Part shown: one piece after another, positions 1 through 6,976 of the stretch
Layout: the number at the start of each line of letters is the position of its first letter
Numbering within the stretch: position 1 is the stretch's first letter
Assembly: GCA_030633285.1 (NCBI GenBank)
Contig: DAOVTC010000043.1
Span: 1 to 8,002, forward strand
Source: Flavobacteriaceae bacterium
GTDB taxonomy: Bacteria; Bacteroidota; Bacteroidia; Flavobacteriales; Flavobacteriaceae
Length of the DNA stretch: 8,002 nucleotides
Direction: 5' to 3'
Translations under genes and position numbers: made by a program
Notes under the pieces: generated by a model
Databases searched by the model: none
Seen by the model: the letters and a program-made list of their open reading frames with translations, nothing else
What the model was told of the DNA's origin: nothing

Positions 1-1
1 C

Positions 2-1270
2 CGTAAAGGTGAGCAGAATATATTCTGGCCATCTAAAATTCAATGGTTTGCAAAGTCAAGCGGAACTACAAATGCCAAAAGTAAATTTAGTCCGGTAAGT
101 GATGAAGCAATTGAAGACTGTCATATGAAAGCTGGTAAAGACATGTTGTGTTTGTATATCAACAACAATGAAGATACTGAAATGTTTAAGGGTAAAGGCT
201 TACGATTGGGAGGAAGTAGTGCTGTTTATGAAAATAATGATACTTATTTTGGTGATTTATCGGCAATAATTATTGAAAATTTACCATTTTGGGCAGATAT
301 TAGTACAGCTCCTAGCCTAAAAACAGCTTTAATGGGTGAATGGGAAACTAAAATGGAAGCTATAATTCAAGAAACTATCAATGAAGATATTACAAGTTTG
401 GCAGGAGTACCATCATGGATGTTAGTTTTATTGAATAAAGTTTTAGAAATAACGGGAAAAGAAAATATTTTAGAAGTTTGGCCTAATTTAGAAGTATTTT
501 TTCATGGAGGGATTAATTTTAATCCTTATAGGAAACAGTATGAAAAATTAATTCCAAGTAAAAAATTTAAATACTACGAAATCTACAATGCTTCTGAAGG
601 TTTTTTCGCAATTCAGGATAAAAATAATTCTTCAGAATTATTGTTGATGTTAGATTATGGAATATTTTATGAATTTATTCCTATGGATAAATATGATTGC
701 GAAAACTCAAAAGCAATTCCTTTACAAGAAGTAGAATTAAATAAAAATTATGCCTTGGTAATTACAACAAATTCAGGTTTGTGGAGGTATTTGATTGGTG
801 ATACCATTAAGTTTACTTCAATCATTCCGTATCGGGTTAAAGTTACAGGAAGAACAAAACATTTTATCAATGCATTTGGTGAAGAATTGGTTATAGAAAA
901 TACAGAAGATGCTTTAAAAACTGCTTGTGAAAAAGTAAATTCTGTTATAACAGATTATACCGTTGCACCTATTTATATGGATGGTAATAAAAATGGAGCT
1001 CATGAATGGATGATTGAATTTAAAGTCCCACCAAAAAAAATAGAAGAATTTACCAACGTATTAGACAATACTCTAAAGTTACTAAACTCTGATTATGAGG
1101 CTAAAAGATATAAAGATATGACTTTAGCATTGCCTAAAGTTCATCAGGCACAAGAAGGGCTATTTTATAATTGGCTAAAACAGAAGGGAAAATTAGGAGG
1201 ACAGCATAAAGTACCTAGATTATCAAATAATAGAGATTTTATGGATGAACTTTTGGCATTATCTGAATAA
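2..1270 (+). CDS. GH3 family acyl-adenylating protein (5' partial)
   Basis: This is the C-terminal 422 codons of a GH3 (auxin-responsive promoter) family protein; the frame is open to the window edge and the start lies outside. Full bacterial members are about 500 residues, so roughly 80 are missing. In visible-fragment numbering, the ATP/AMP-binding motif SSGTTNAKSK is at 19-28, the second adenylation motif YNASEG at 195-200, GLWRYLIGD at about 259-267, and the hinge/C-lobe motif TGRTKHFINAFGEEL at about 282-296. All the signature motifs of the ANL-like fold look intact. Plant relatives adenylate jasmonate or auxin and join it to amino acids. The substrate of bacterial members is not established, so acyl-AMP formation followed by amide or thioester transfer is inference. 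The ATG at 125 is internal, since motif I lies upstream of it. The protein should be cytoplasmic. An esterase follows on the same strand. Confidence 0.93.
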   Translation, partial: RKGEQNIFWPSKIQWFAKSSGTTNAKSKFSPVSDEAIEDCHMKAGKDMLCLYINNNEDTEMFKGKGLRLGGSSAVYENNDTYFGDLSAIIIENLPFWADISTAPSLKTALMGEWETKMEAIIQETINEDITSLAGVPSWMLVLLNKVLEITGKENILEVWPNLEVFFHGGINFNPYRKQYEKLIPSKKFKYYEIYNASEGFFAIQDKNNSSELLLMLDYGIFYEFIPMDKYDCENSKAIPLQEVELNKNYALVITTNSGLWRYLIGDTIKFTSIIPYRVKVTGRTKHFINAFGEELVIENTEDALKTACEKVNSVITDYTVAPIYMDGNKNGAHEWMIEFKVPPKKIEEFTNVLDNTLKLLNSDYEAKRYKDMTLALPKVHQAQEGLFYNWLKQKGKLGGQHKVPRLSNNRDFMDELLALSE

Positions 1271-1318
1271 TCGTACTTAGCTTAGTCTAAATTTCAGAAC
1301 AATAAATAAATAAACACT

Positions 1319-1951
1319 ATCGAAAAGGAAGTTTCATACAATTCAACAAATTCATATTCTACTTTAAATACTTTATCTAGCAAGACAAAAAATATTTGGT
1401 TTGTATGCCACGGAATTGGTTATTTGAGCAGATATTTTTTAAGATATTTTAATGAATTGAATAGTGAAGAAAACTATATTATTGCTCCACAAGCTCAGAG
1501 TAAATACTATTTGGGGTCAAAATATAGACATGTTGGAGCAAGTTGGCTTACTAAAGAAAATACCACAAAAGAAATTGATAATGTGATGCGTTATTTTGAT
1601 GCTGTTTTAGATGCTGAAAAACTCCCAAAAGATATAAATCTTATTGTGCTGGGTTATTCGCAAGGCGTTTCTGTTGTAACGAGATATGTTGCTAAAAGAA
1701 AATTAAAATGTAGTCAGTTGGTATTGATGTCTGGAGGACTTCCCAAAGAATTAGAAGGTCATGAATTTGAGTTTTTAAAAGAAACGACAAAGGTTTCTTT
1801 AATTTATGGAACTGATGACGAATATTTAAACGAAGAACGTATGGTTAATGAAAAAAAACGTTTTTATGAATTATTTGGAAAAAAAGCAGTTATTATTCCT
1901 TTTGAAGGAAAGCATGAAGTCAAAAAGGGAGTGTTGAATGGATTAGTGTAA
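1319..1951 (+). CDS. alpha/beta-hydrolase esterase (phospholipase/carboxylesterase type), start codon unclear
   Basis: This is a small serine hydrolase of the phospholipase/carboxylesterase (acyl-protein thioesterase-like) group. The nucleophile elbow is GYSQG. The likely acid is one of the Asp pair in YGTDDEY, and the likely base is the His in GKHEVKKG near the C-terminus. These are about Ser79, Asp131/132 and His164 counted from TTG 1424. The first canonical in-frame start is that TTG (175 aa), but the open frame extends upstream to a stop at 1307-1309. The upstream part encodes KNIWFVCHGIGYLSRYF, a typical first core strand plus the HG oxyanion-type motif that the fold needs. The natural start by length and sequence is codon 1319 (ATC, then EKEVSY), giving about 210 residues. 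The upstream frame has no ATG, GTG or TTG. The coordinates given assume ATC; the conservative version is 1424-1951. No signal peptide is seen, so it is probably cytoplasmic. The physiological substrate is unknown. Confidence 0.82.
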   Translation: MEKEVSYNSTNSYSTLNTLSSKTKNIWFVCHGIGYLSRYFLRYFNELNSEENYIIAPQAQSKYYLGSKYRHVGASWLTKENTTKEIDNVMRYFDAVLDAEKLPKDINLIVLGYSQGVSVVTRYVAKRKLKCSQLVLMSGGLPKELEGHEFEFLKETTKVSLIYGTDDEYLNEERMVNEKKRFYELFGKKAVIIPFEGKHEVKKGVLNGLV

Positions 1952-1986
1952 ATATTATTTCTTCATAGAGAGGTTTGTAATTGGTT

Positions 1987-2964
1987 TTACTTTTCTCTTT
2001 CAATTACATAATTTACCAGTGTTGATAGTGATTCTTTATAAGGAGAGTCAGGGTATGTGTTTAATATATCAAAAGCTTTGGCTTGATATTCTTTCATTTT
2101 TTGTATACTGTATTCAATACCGCCATTTTCTTTTACAAAATCAATAACCTCTTTTACTCTTTTTTTGTTTCTGTTGTGTTTTTTAACAGAATGGATTAAC
2201 CACTTTTTTTCTTTTTTGGTACAATTGTTTAGAGTATAAATCAAAGGCAAGGTCATTTTTTGTTCTTTGATATCAATTCCGATAGGCTTACCGATTCTAT
2301 CTTCTCCATAATCAAAAAGATCATCTTTAATTTGAAAAGCGATTCCTATAATTTCACCAAATTTTCGCATTTTTTCAACTTCATCTTTATCAGCATCTAC
2401 TGATGATGCACCAATGGCAGTACAAGCCGCAATTAAAGTTGCGGTTTTTTTACGAATAATTTCAAAATAAACATCTTCAGTAATATCTAATTGGCGAGCC
2501 TTTTCAATTTGTAACAATTCACCTTCACTCATTTCACGTACAGCTACTGAAATATGTTTTAAAATATCAAAATCATCATTGTCAATAGATAAAAGCAAAC
2601 CTTTTGAAAGTAAAAAATCACCAACCAATACAGCAATTTTATTTTTCCATAAAGCATTTAATGAGAAAAATCCTCTTCGGCGATTGCTATCATCAACAAT
2701 ATCATCGTGAACTAATGTAGCAGTATGAATAAGTTCAATAGTAGCTGCGCCACGATATGTTTTTTCTTTAAAATTACCATTTGAAACCATTTTTGCAACA
2801 AGAAATACAAACATAGGACGCATTTGTTTGCCTTTTCTTTTTACAATGTAATGAGTAATTCGGTTTAATAAAGAAACTTTAGAAATCATAGATGCTTTGA
2901 ATTTTACTTCAAAGAATTCCATTTCATTTTGAATGGGTTGTTTTATTTTCTCTACAATCTTCAA
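1987..2964 (-). CDS. polyprenyl (long-chain all-trans) diphosphate synthase
   Basis: This 325-residue class I trans-prenyltransferase condenses isopentenyl diphosphate onto an allylic diphosphate to build a long chain, most likely the menaquinone side chain in a flavobacterium. The GKQMRP substrate-binding segment is at about 45-50. The first Asp-rich motif DDIVD is at 87-91 followed by NRRRG, and the second Asp-rich motif DDLFD is at 214-218 within FQIKDDLFDYG. The trailing GKPIGIDIKEQKMTLPLI segment is at about 225-242. The residues four and five positions before the first motif are small (TATLVHDD), as in octaprenyl synthase IspB. Short-chain FPP/GGPP enzymes tend to have an aromatic residue there, so a long product is inferred. 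The exact chain length cannot be read from sequence. The gene lies 20 bp downstream of glnS and is probably co-transcribed with it. It converges on the esterase gene. It is often named ispB. Confidence 0.93.
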   Translation of the reverse strand: MKIVEKIKQPIQNEMEFFEVKFKASMISKVSLLNRITHYIVKRKGKQMRPMFVFLVAKMVSNGNFKEKTYRGAATIELIHTATLVHDDIVDDSNRRRGFFSLNALWKNKIAVLVGDFLLSKGLLLSIDNDDFDILKHISVAVREMSEGELLQIEKARQLDITEDVYFEIIRKKTATLIAACTAIGASSVDADKDEVEKMRKFGEIIGIAFQIKDDLFDYGEDRIGKPIGIDIKEQKMTLPLIYTLNNCTKKEKKWLIHSVKKHNRNKKRVKEVIDFVKENGGIEYSIQKMKEYQAKAFDILNTYPDSPYKESLSTLVNYVIEREK

Positions 2965-2984
2965 TATAAATCTTTAAAATTATT

Positions 2985-4673
2985 TTATTTTTTCTGTTCC
3001 ATTTTAGCCCATGAATCTCTAAGAGGAACCGTACGATTAAACACTAAGTGTTCAATTTTTGAATCATCATCTACATTAAAATAACCTAATCTTTGGAATT
3101 GAAAACGTTCACCAACTTTAGCTGATTTTAAACTTGGTTCAACATGAGCATTATTGATAATTTTTAATGAATCTGGATTGATAAACTCTTTAAAATCTTT
3201 GTCTTTGTGAGAATCAGGAGATTCATCAGTAAAAAGCCGATCATACAATCTAACTTCTGCCTGAATAGCATGTTTTATTGATACCCAATGAATAGTTCCT
3301 TTTACTTTTCGCTTACTCGCTTCACTACCACTACCACTTTTTGAATCTTCATCATAAGTACAATGAATTTCGGTGATTTCACCATTTTCATCTTTTACAA
3401 CTGAATTTGCTTTGATGATATATGCATTTTTTAAACGCACTTCTTTATCTAATTTTAATCTAAAGAATTTTTTATTTGCTTGTTCTCTAAAATCTTCTTT
3501 TTCAATATAAATTTCTCTTGAAAAAGGGACTTCTCTTGAACCTGCATTTTCATCTTCAGGATTATTTTCGGCAATTAAAATTTCTTCTTTATTTTTAGGG
3601 TAATTTGTGATAACCACTTTAACAGGATCTAAAACTGCCATAACTCTAGGAGCAATTTTATTCAATTCACTTTTTATATGAAATTCTAAAAGTGCAATAT
3701 CGGTAACATTATCTCTCTTGGCAATTCCGGCAGTTTCACTAAAATCTCGAATAGATTTTGATGTGTATCCTCTTCGGCGTAAACCAGAAATTGTTGGCAT
3801 ACGTGGGTCATCCCATCCATTAACAAGACCTTCTTCTACCAATTGTAGTAATTTGCGTTTACTCATAACGGTATAACTCAAATTTCGTCTAGCAAATTCA
3901 CGTTGTTTCGGGCGTAAATCTTTATCATCATAAACTTGATCTAAAAACCAATCATATAATTCACGATGATTTTTAAATTCTAATGTGCAAATAGAATGTG
4001 AAATTTGTTCGATATAATCTGATTCACCATGAGTCCAATCATACATTGGGTAAATATTCCAATCGTTTCCTGTACGGTGATGTGATTTTTTTAAAACACG
4101 ATAAATTATAGGGTCACGCATTAACATGTTTGTAGATGACATATCAATTTTAGCACGTAAAACATGGGAGCCTTCTTCAAAATCACCATTTTTCATTTTT
4201 TCAAAAAGAGCTAAATTTTCTTCAACAGACCTATCTCTATACGGACTATTACTACCATCTTTAGTTGGAGTGCCTTTTTGTTCGGCTATTTGTTCAGATG
4301 TTTGGTCATCCACATAAGCTTTATCTTTTTTAATTAGCAAAGTAGCCCAATCATACAATTGTTGAAAGTAATCAGAAGAGTATAATTCTTTATCCCAATC
4401 AAACCCTAGCCATTTGATATCAAGCTTTATAGCATCAACATATTCTTGCTCTTCTTTTGTAGGATTGGTGTCATCAAAACGCAAATTTACAGGAGCATTA
4501 TATGACTGTCCTAATCCAAAATTTAAACAAATAGAAGCAGCATGACCAATATGTAAATACCCGTTTGGCTCGGGAGGAAATCGAAAACGAAGTTTTGATT
4601 TATCTAATCCTTTTGATAAATCTTCTTCAATAATTTGTTCGACAAAATTAAGTGATTTTTTTTCTTCAGACAT
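2985..4673 (-). CDS. glnS: glutaminyl-tRNA synthetase
   Basis: This 562-residue class I aminoacyl-tRNA synthetase charges tRNA-Gln with glutamine in the cytoplasm; E. coli GlnRS is 554 residues. The class I signature PPEPNGYLHIGHA is at about 33-45 (HIGH at 41-44). The segment LRFDDTNPTKEE is at about 64-75. THGESDYIEQISHSICTLEF at about 214-233 is the Bacteroidetes variant of the GlnRS active-site stretch. The KMSKS-equivalent VMSKR is at 269-273, and the C-terminal half carries the two beta-barrel anticodon-binding domains. I chose the ATG at 4671-4673 (MSEEKKSLNF). An earlier in-frame ATG at 4769 would add 32 hydrophobic residues unlike GlnRS, run through a promoter-like box and overlap the end of mgtE. 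Its presence suggests direct Gln charging rather than sole reliance on GatCAB transamidation. The polyprenyl synthase gene follows after 20 bp. Confidence 0.97.
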   Translation of the reverse strand: MSEEKKSLNFVEQIIEEDLSKGLDKSKLRFRFPPEPNGYLHIGHAASICLNFGLGQSYNAPVNLRFDDTNPTKEEQEYVDAIKLDIKWLGFDWDKELYSSDYFQQLYDWATLLIKKDKAYVDDQTSEQIAEQKGTPTKDGSNSPYRDRSVEENLALFEKMKNGDFEEGSHVLRAKIDMSSTNMLMRDPIIYRVLKKSHHRTGNDWNIYPMYDWTHGESDYIEQISHSICTLEFKNHRELYDWFLDQVYDDKDLRPKQREFARRNLSYTVMSKRKLLQLVEEGLVNGWDDPRMPTISGLRRRGYTSKSIRDFSETAGIAKRDNVTDIALLEFHIKSELNKIAPRVMAVLDPVKVVITNYPKNKEEILIAENNPEDENAGSREVPFSREIYIEKEDFREQANKKFFRLKLDKEVRLKNAYIIKANSVVKDENGEITEIHCTYDEDSKSGSGSEASKRKVKGTIHWVSIKHAIQAEVRLYDRLFTDESPDSHKDKDFKEFINPDSLKIINNAHVEPSLKSAKVGERFQFQRLGYFNVDDDSKIEHLVFNRTVPLRDSWAKMEQKK

Positions 4674-4741
4674 CAAAATTAATTTCTTATGATCCACAAA
4701 AATACACAAAATATAAATAGGGAAAAATAGAGTTTGCCTGA
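4674..4741 (-). promoter_or_regulatory. intergenic leader with candidate glnS promoter (-7 box at 4697-4704)
   Basis: On the minus strand, TATTTTTG at 4704-4697 matches the Bacteroidetes sigma-70 (sigma-ABfr) -7 consensus TAnnTTTG. It would place transcription start about 15-20 nt ahead of the glnS ATG. I see no TTG -33 element at the expected 19-21 nt spacing; that stretch is only T-rich, so the call rests on one box in AT-rich DNA. There is no terminator-like hairpin after the mgtE stop, so read-through from mgtE is also possible. Confidence 0.4.
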
Positions 4742-6088
4742 TTAAAATAAAATCAATTGAGCAATCCAAAAGTATATTAAAATACCAAAAATATCATTGC
4801 TGGTGGTAATGAATGGTCCTGTAGCTATTGCAGGATCTATACCTTGTTTGTCTAAAAATAATGGAATAAATGTGCCGATAATACCTGCCAAAATTATTAC
4901 AGCAAATAATGAAATAGATATGGCTGAAGAGGTTAGTATATTACCATGCCAGAACCATGTAAATACAAATAATAAAATTGATAAAATAAATCCGTTTAAT
5001 ATGGCTAGAGAAAATTCTTTCACTAAACGGTTACTTATACTACCTTTTAAATCATTATTAGCTAGTCCTTGCACAATAATAGCAGATGATTGTACACCAA
5101 CATTTCCCGCCATTGCAGCAATTAGTGGTGTAAAAAAGAAAAGAATAGCGTGTTTGCTAATCATATCTTCAAAGTTTCCCATTATAGCTGCCGCACCAAT
5201 ACCACCTATTAATCCTAAAAAAAGCCAAGGTAATCTGGCTCGTGTATGATCCCAAATACTATCATCGGCTTCAACATCATCTGTAATCCCCGCAGCCATT
5301 TGATAATCCTTTTCAGCTTCTTCTTTTATGACATCAACAATATCATCTATAGTAATTCTTCCTTGCAAACGGTTTTCATCATCTACAACAGGAATAGCTT
5401 CTAAATCATACTTTTGCATGATCAAAGCAACATCTTCAGCCTTATCATGTACATTTACAGAATCAACTTTAGGAATATATATTTCTAAAATAGGTGTTTT
5501 AGTTGAAGTTACTAAAAGATCTTTTAATGATAACCGTCCTTTAAGTTTTTCATCTTCATCTACAACATAAATAGAATGCACGCGTGTTACATTTTCTGCC
5601 TGTGCACGCATTTCTCTAACACACTTTAATACATTCCAATTTTCATAAACTTTTACTAATTCTTTTGCCATTAAACCACCTGCAGAATTTTCATCATATT
5701 TTAATAATTCTACAATGTCTTTAACGTGTTCCTCATCTTCAATTTCTGAAATCACACGTTCTTGACGTTCTTCTGGTAATTCTGAAATTATATCGGCTGC
5801 ATCATCGGTGTCTAATTCTTCAATTTCTTCAGCAATTTCTTTAACAGAAAGCGTTTTTAGAATTTTTTCACGAATATCTTCATCAATTTCCATTAAAATA
5901 TCAGAAGTCAATTCGCTGTCAAGCAATTTAATAATGTAAGTAGCTTCGTCTAAATTAAAATCATCTAAAAGCTCTGCAATATCAGCATGATGCTCTTCAC
6001 CTAAAATTTCAAGTAATGCAGTATCATCCTTTTGCTGGATGAGAAATTTTACTTGCTCTATAAGTTCATTTGTAATTTCAAATGGCAT
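4742..6088 (-). CDS. mgtE: magnesium transporter MgtE
   Basis: This 448-residue inner-membrane Mg2+ channel matches the usual MgtE length of about 450. A cytosolic acidic helical N domain (about 1-130, rich in Asp/Glu, e.g. [11 protein letters not shown] at 90-100) is followed by two CBS domains (about 135-195 and 200-260, including [15 protein letters not shown] and [15 protein letters not shown]). A connecting helix then leads to five membrane helices (about 285-448). Pore segments are [15 protein letters not shown] at 321-335 and [14 protein letters not shown] at about 422-435. The aspartate of the latter, residue 432, aligns with the selectivity-filter aspartate Asp432 of Thermus thermophilus MgtE. 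In this family Mg2+ bound between the N and CBS domains closes the pore, so gating is self-regulated by cytosolic Mg2+; the acidic residues are consistent with that. Its ATG lies inside the 3' end of rsmA (11-bp overlap), suggesting translational coupling. The call is firm; expression coupling is inferred. Confidence 0.96.
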   Translation of the reverse strand: MPFEITNELIEQVKFLIQQKDDTALLEILGEEHHADIAELLDDFNLDEATYIIKLLDSELTSDILMEIDEDIREKILKTLSVKEIAEEIEELDTDDAADIISELPEERQERVISEIEDEEHVKDIVELLKYDENSAGGLMAKELVKVYENWNVLKCVREMRAQAENVTRVHSIYVVDEDEKLKGRLSLKDLLVTSTKTPILEIYIPKVDSVNVHDKAEDVALIMQKYDLEAIPVVDDENRLQGRITIDDIVDVIKEEAEKDYQMAAGITDDVEADDSIWDHTRARLPWLFLGLIGGIGAAAIMGNFEDMISKHAILFFFTPLIAAMAGNVGVQSSAIIVQGLANNDLKGSISNRLVKEFSLAILNGFILSILLFVFTWFWHGNILTSSAISISLFAVIILAGIIGTFIPLFLDKQGIDPAIATGPFITTSNDIFGILIYFWIAQLILF

Positions 6089-6854
6089 CTTTAACTATTT
6101 TTTGTGTAAGGTATATAAACTCTTTAACAGATAATTGCTCAGGGCGTTTAGCAAATATAACATCTTCTCTTAATTTATCAGATAATTGAAAGGATTTTAA
6201 ACTGTTGCGTAAGGTTTTTCTCCTTTGATTAAAAGCTGTTTTTACAACTTTAAAGAAAAATGCTTCATTTACAGGAAGTGTAAAATTCTCTTTTCGGATT
6301 AACCTTATTACGCCAGAATCAACTTTTGGAGGAGGATTAAAAACAGAAGGTGGTACAGTGAATAAATACTCAACATCATAAAAAGCCTGTGTTAAAACAG
6401 ATAAAATTCCATAGGTTTTAGTTCCTGGTTTTTCAGCAATTCTTTGAGCAACTTCTTTTTGAAACATTCCGCACAATTCTGGAATTGATTGTCTATTTTC
6501 TAATGTTTTGAAAACAATTTGTGTTGAAATATTATAAGGAAAGTTTCCGATAATGGCGAATTGTTCATCCTTAAATATTTGCGTGATATCTATTTTTAAA
6601 AAATTTCCGGTTATAATTCTGTTTGATAAATTTAAAAAATGTACTTTCAAAAACTCAACAGATTCTTCATCAATTTCAATTACCGAAGTTGTAATATCTT
6701 TTTTAATAAGGTATTTTGTTAAAACGCCCATACCCGGCCCAATTTCCAAAACATTTTTATAACCATTTAAAGTTAAAGAATTTGCAATTTTATTAGCAAT
6801 ATTTTCATCTTTTAAAAAATGTTGTCCGAGATGTTTTTTTGCTCTAACTGTCAT
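6078..6854 (-). CDS. rsmA: 16S rRNA (adenine1518-N6/adenine1519-N6)-dimethyltransferase
   Basis: RsmA/KsgA uses S-adenosylmethionine to dimethylate two adjacent adenines in the 3' hairpin of 16S rRNA, a late checkpoint in 30S assembly. The protein is 258 residues, slightly shorter than the usual 260-275. The N-terminal KHLGQHFL is at 7-14. SAM motif [11 protein letters not shown] is at 37-46, and the acidic ribose-binding residue after strand 2 is about Glu60 (SVIEID). Catalytic motif IV NFPY is at 104-107, in the expected N-L/F-P-Y form. The C-terminal rRNA-binding part holds [12 protein letters not shown] at 208-219 and the RPEQLS segment at 237-242. The ATG at 6852-6854 begins the family-typical [14 protein letters not shown], so the start is secure. 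mgtE begins 11 bp before its stop. Loss of rsmA gives kasugamycin resistance in other bacteria. Confidence 0.97.
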   Translation of the reverse strand: MTVRAKKHLGQHFLKDENIANKIANSLTLNGYKNVLEIGPGMGVLTKYLIKKDITTSVIEIDEESVEFLKVHFLNLSNRIITGNFLKIDITQIFKDEQFAIIGNFPYNISTQIVFKTLENRQSIPELCGMFQKEVAQRIAEKPGTKTYGILSVLTQAFYDVEYLFTVPPSVFNPPPKVDSGVIRLIRKENFTLPVNEAFFFKVVKTAFNQRRKTLRNSLKSFQLSDKLREDVIFAKRPEQLSVKEFIYLTQKIVKDAI

Positions 6855-6870
6855 TATTTTTGAATTTATT

Positions 6871-6878
6871 CAAAGTTA
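6871..6878 (-). promoter_or_regulatory. candidate -7 promoter box for rsmA-mgtE
   Basis: TAACTTTG on the minus strand fits the Bacteroidetes -7 consensus TAnnTTTG exactly and ends 16 bp before the rsmA ATG, giving a very short leader. The region 19-21 bp further upstream falls in the T-rich reverse complement of the AGTAAAA repeat units and has no clear TTG -33 element. The repeat may therefore supply or displace the upstream part of the promoter. The evidence is motif match and position only. Confidence 0.4.
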
Positions 6879-6892
6879 CACAAAGTTTGTAT

Positions 6893-6930
6893 AGTAAAAA
6901 GTAAAAAGGAGTAAGTAGTAAGGAGTAAGA
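6893..6930. repeat. short tandem repeat, 7-bp period (AGTAAAA / AGTAAGG units)
   Basis: Five tandem degenerate units lie on the plus strand: AGTAAAA (6893), AGTAAAAAGG (6900, three bases longer), AGTAAGT (6910), AGTAAGG (6917) and AGTAAGA (6924). Each begins with AGTAA, and the array is almost free of C. It fills much of the 122-bp gap between the TPR gene and rsmA. It carries no ORF of note and no inverted repeat, so it does not look like a terminator. From memory, similar AGTAAGG-type low-complexity tracts occur between genes in other Bacteroidetes; their role is not known to me. Confidence 0.7.
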
Positions 6931-6976
6931 CGAAAGAATTATTTTTGTCTATTGCCTAATTTTTTCCTAAACACAG

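Noticed and set aside
1271..1318. Possible terminator hairpin after the GH3 gene (TTAG...CTAA with a short loop)
   Set aside because: The stem is only 4 bp and AT-rich with a weak T run, so it is not distinguishable from chance. The CTTAGCTTAG here is a simple direct repeat.
1952..1986. Bidirectional terminator between the convergent esterase and prenyl synthase genes
   Set aside because: The position is right, but I see no stable inverted repeat in the 35 bp, only AT-rich sequence.
4674..4769. 32-residue N-terminal extension of GlnRS from the ATG at 4769
   Set aside because: The added residues are hydrophobic and unlike GlnRS, overlap the end of mgtE and cross a promoter-like box. The ATG at 4673 gives the normal family length.
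4797..5249. 150-codon plus-strand open frame opposite mgtE
   Set aside because: It is a shadow of the mgtE membrane domain, with no recognisable family and no promoter. The antisense residues mirror the mgtE coding pattern.
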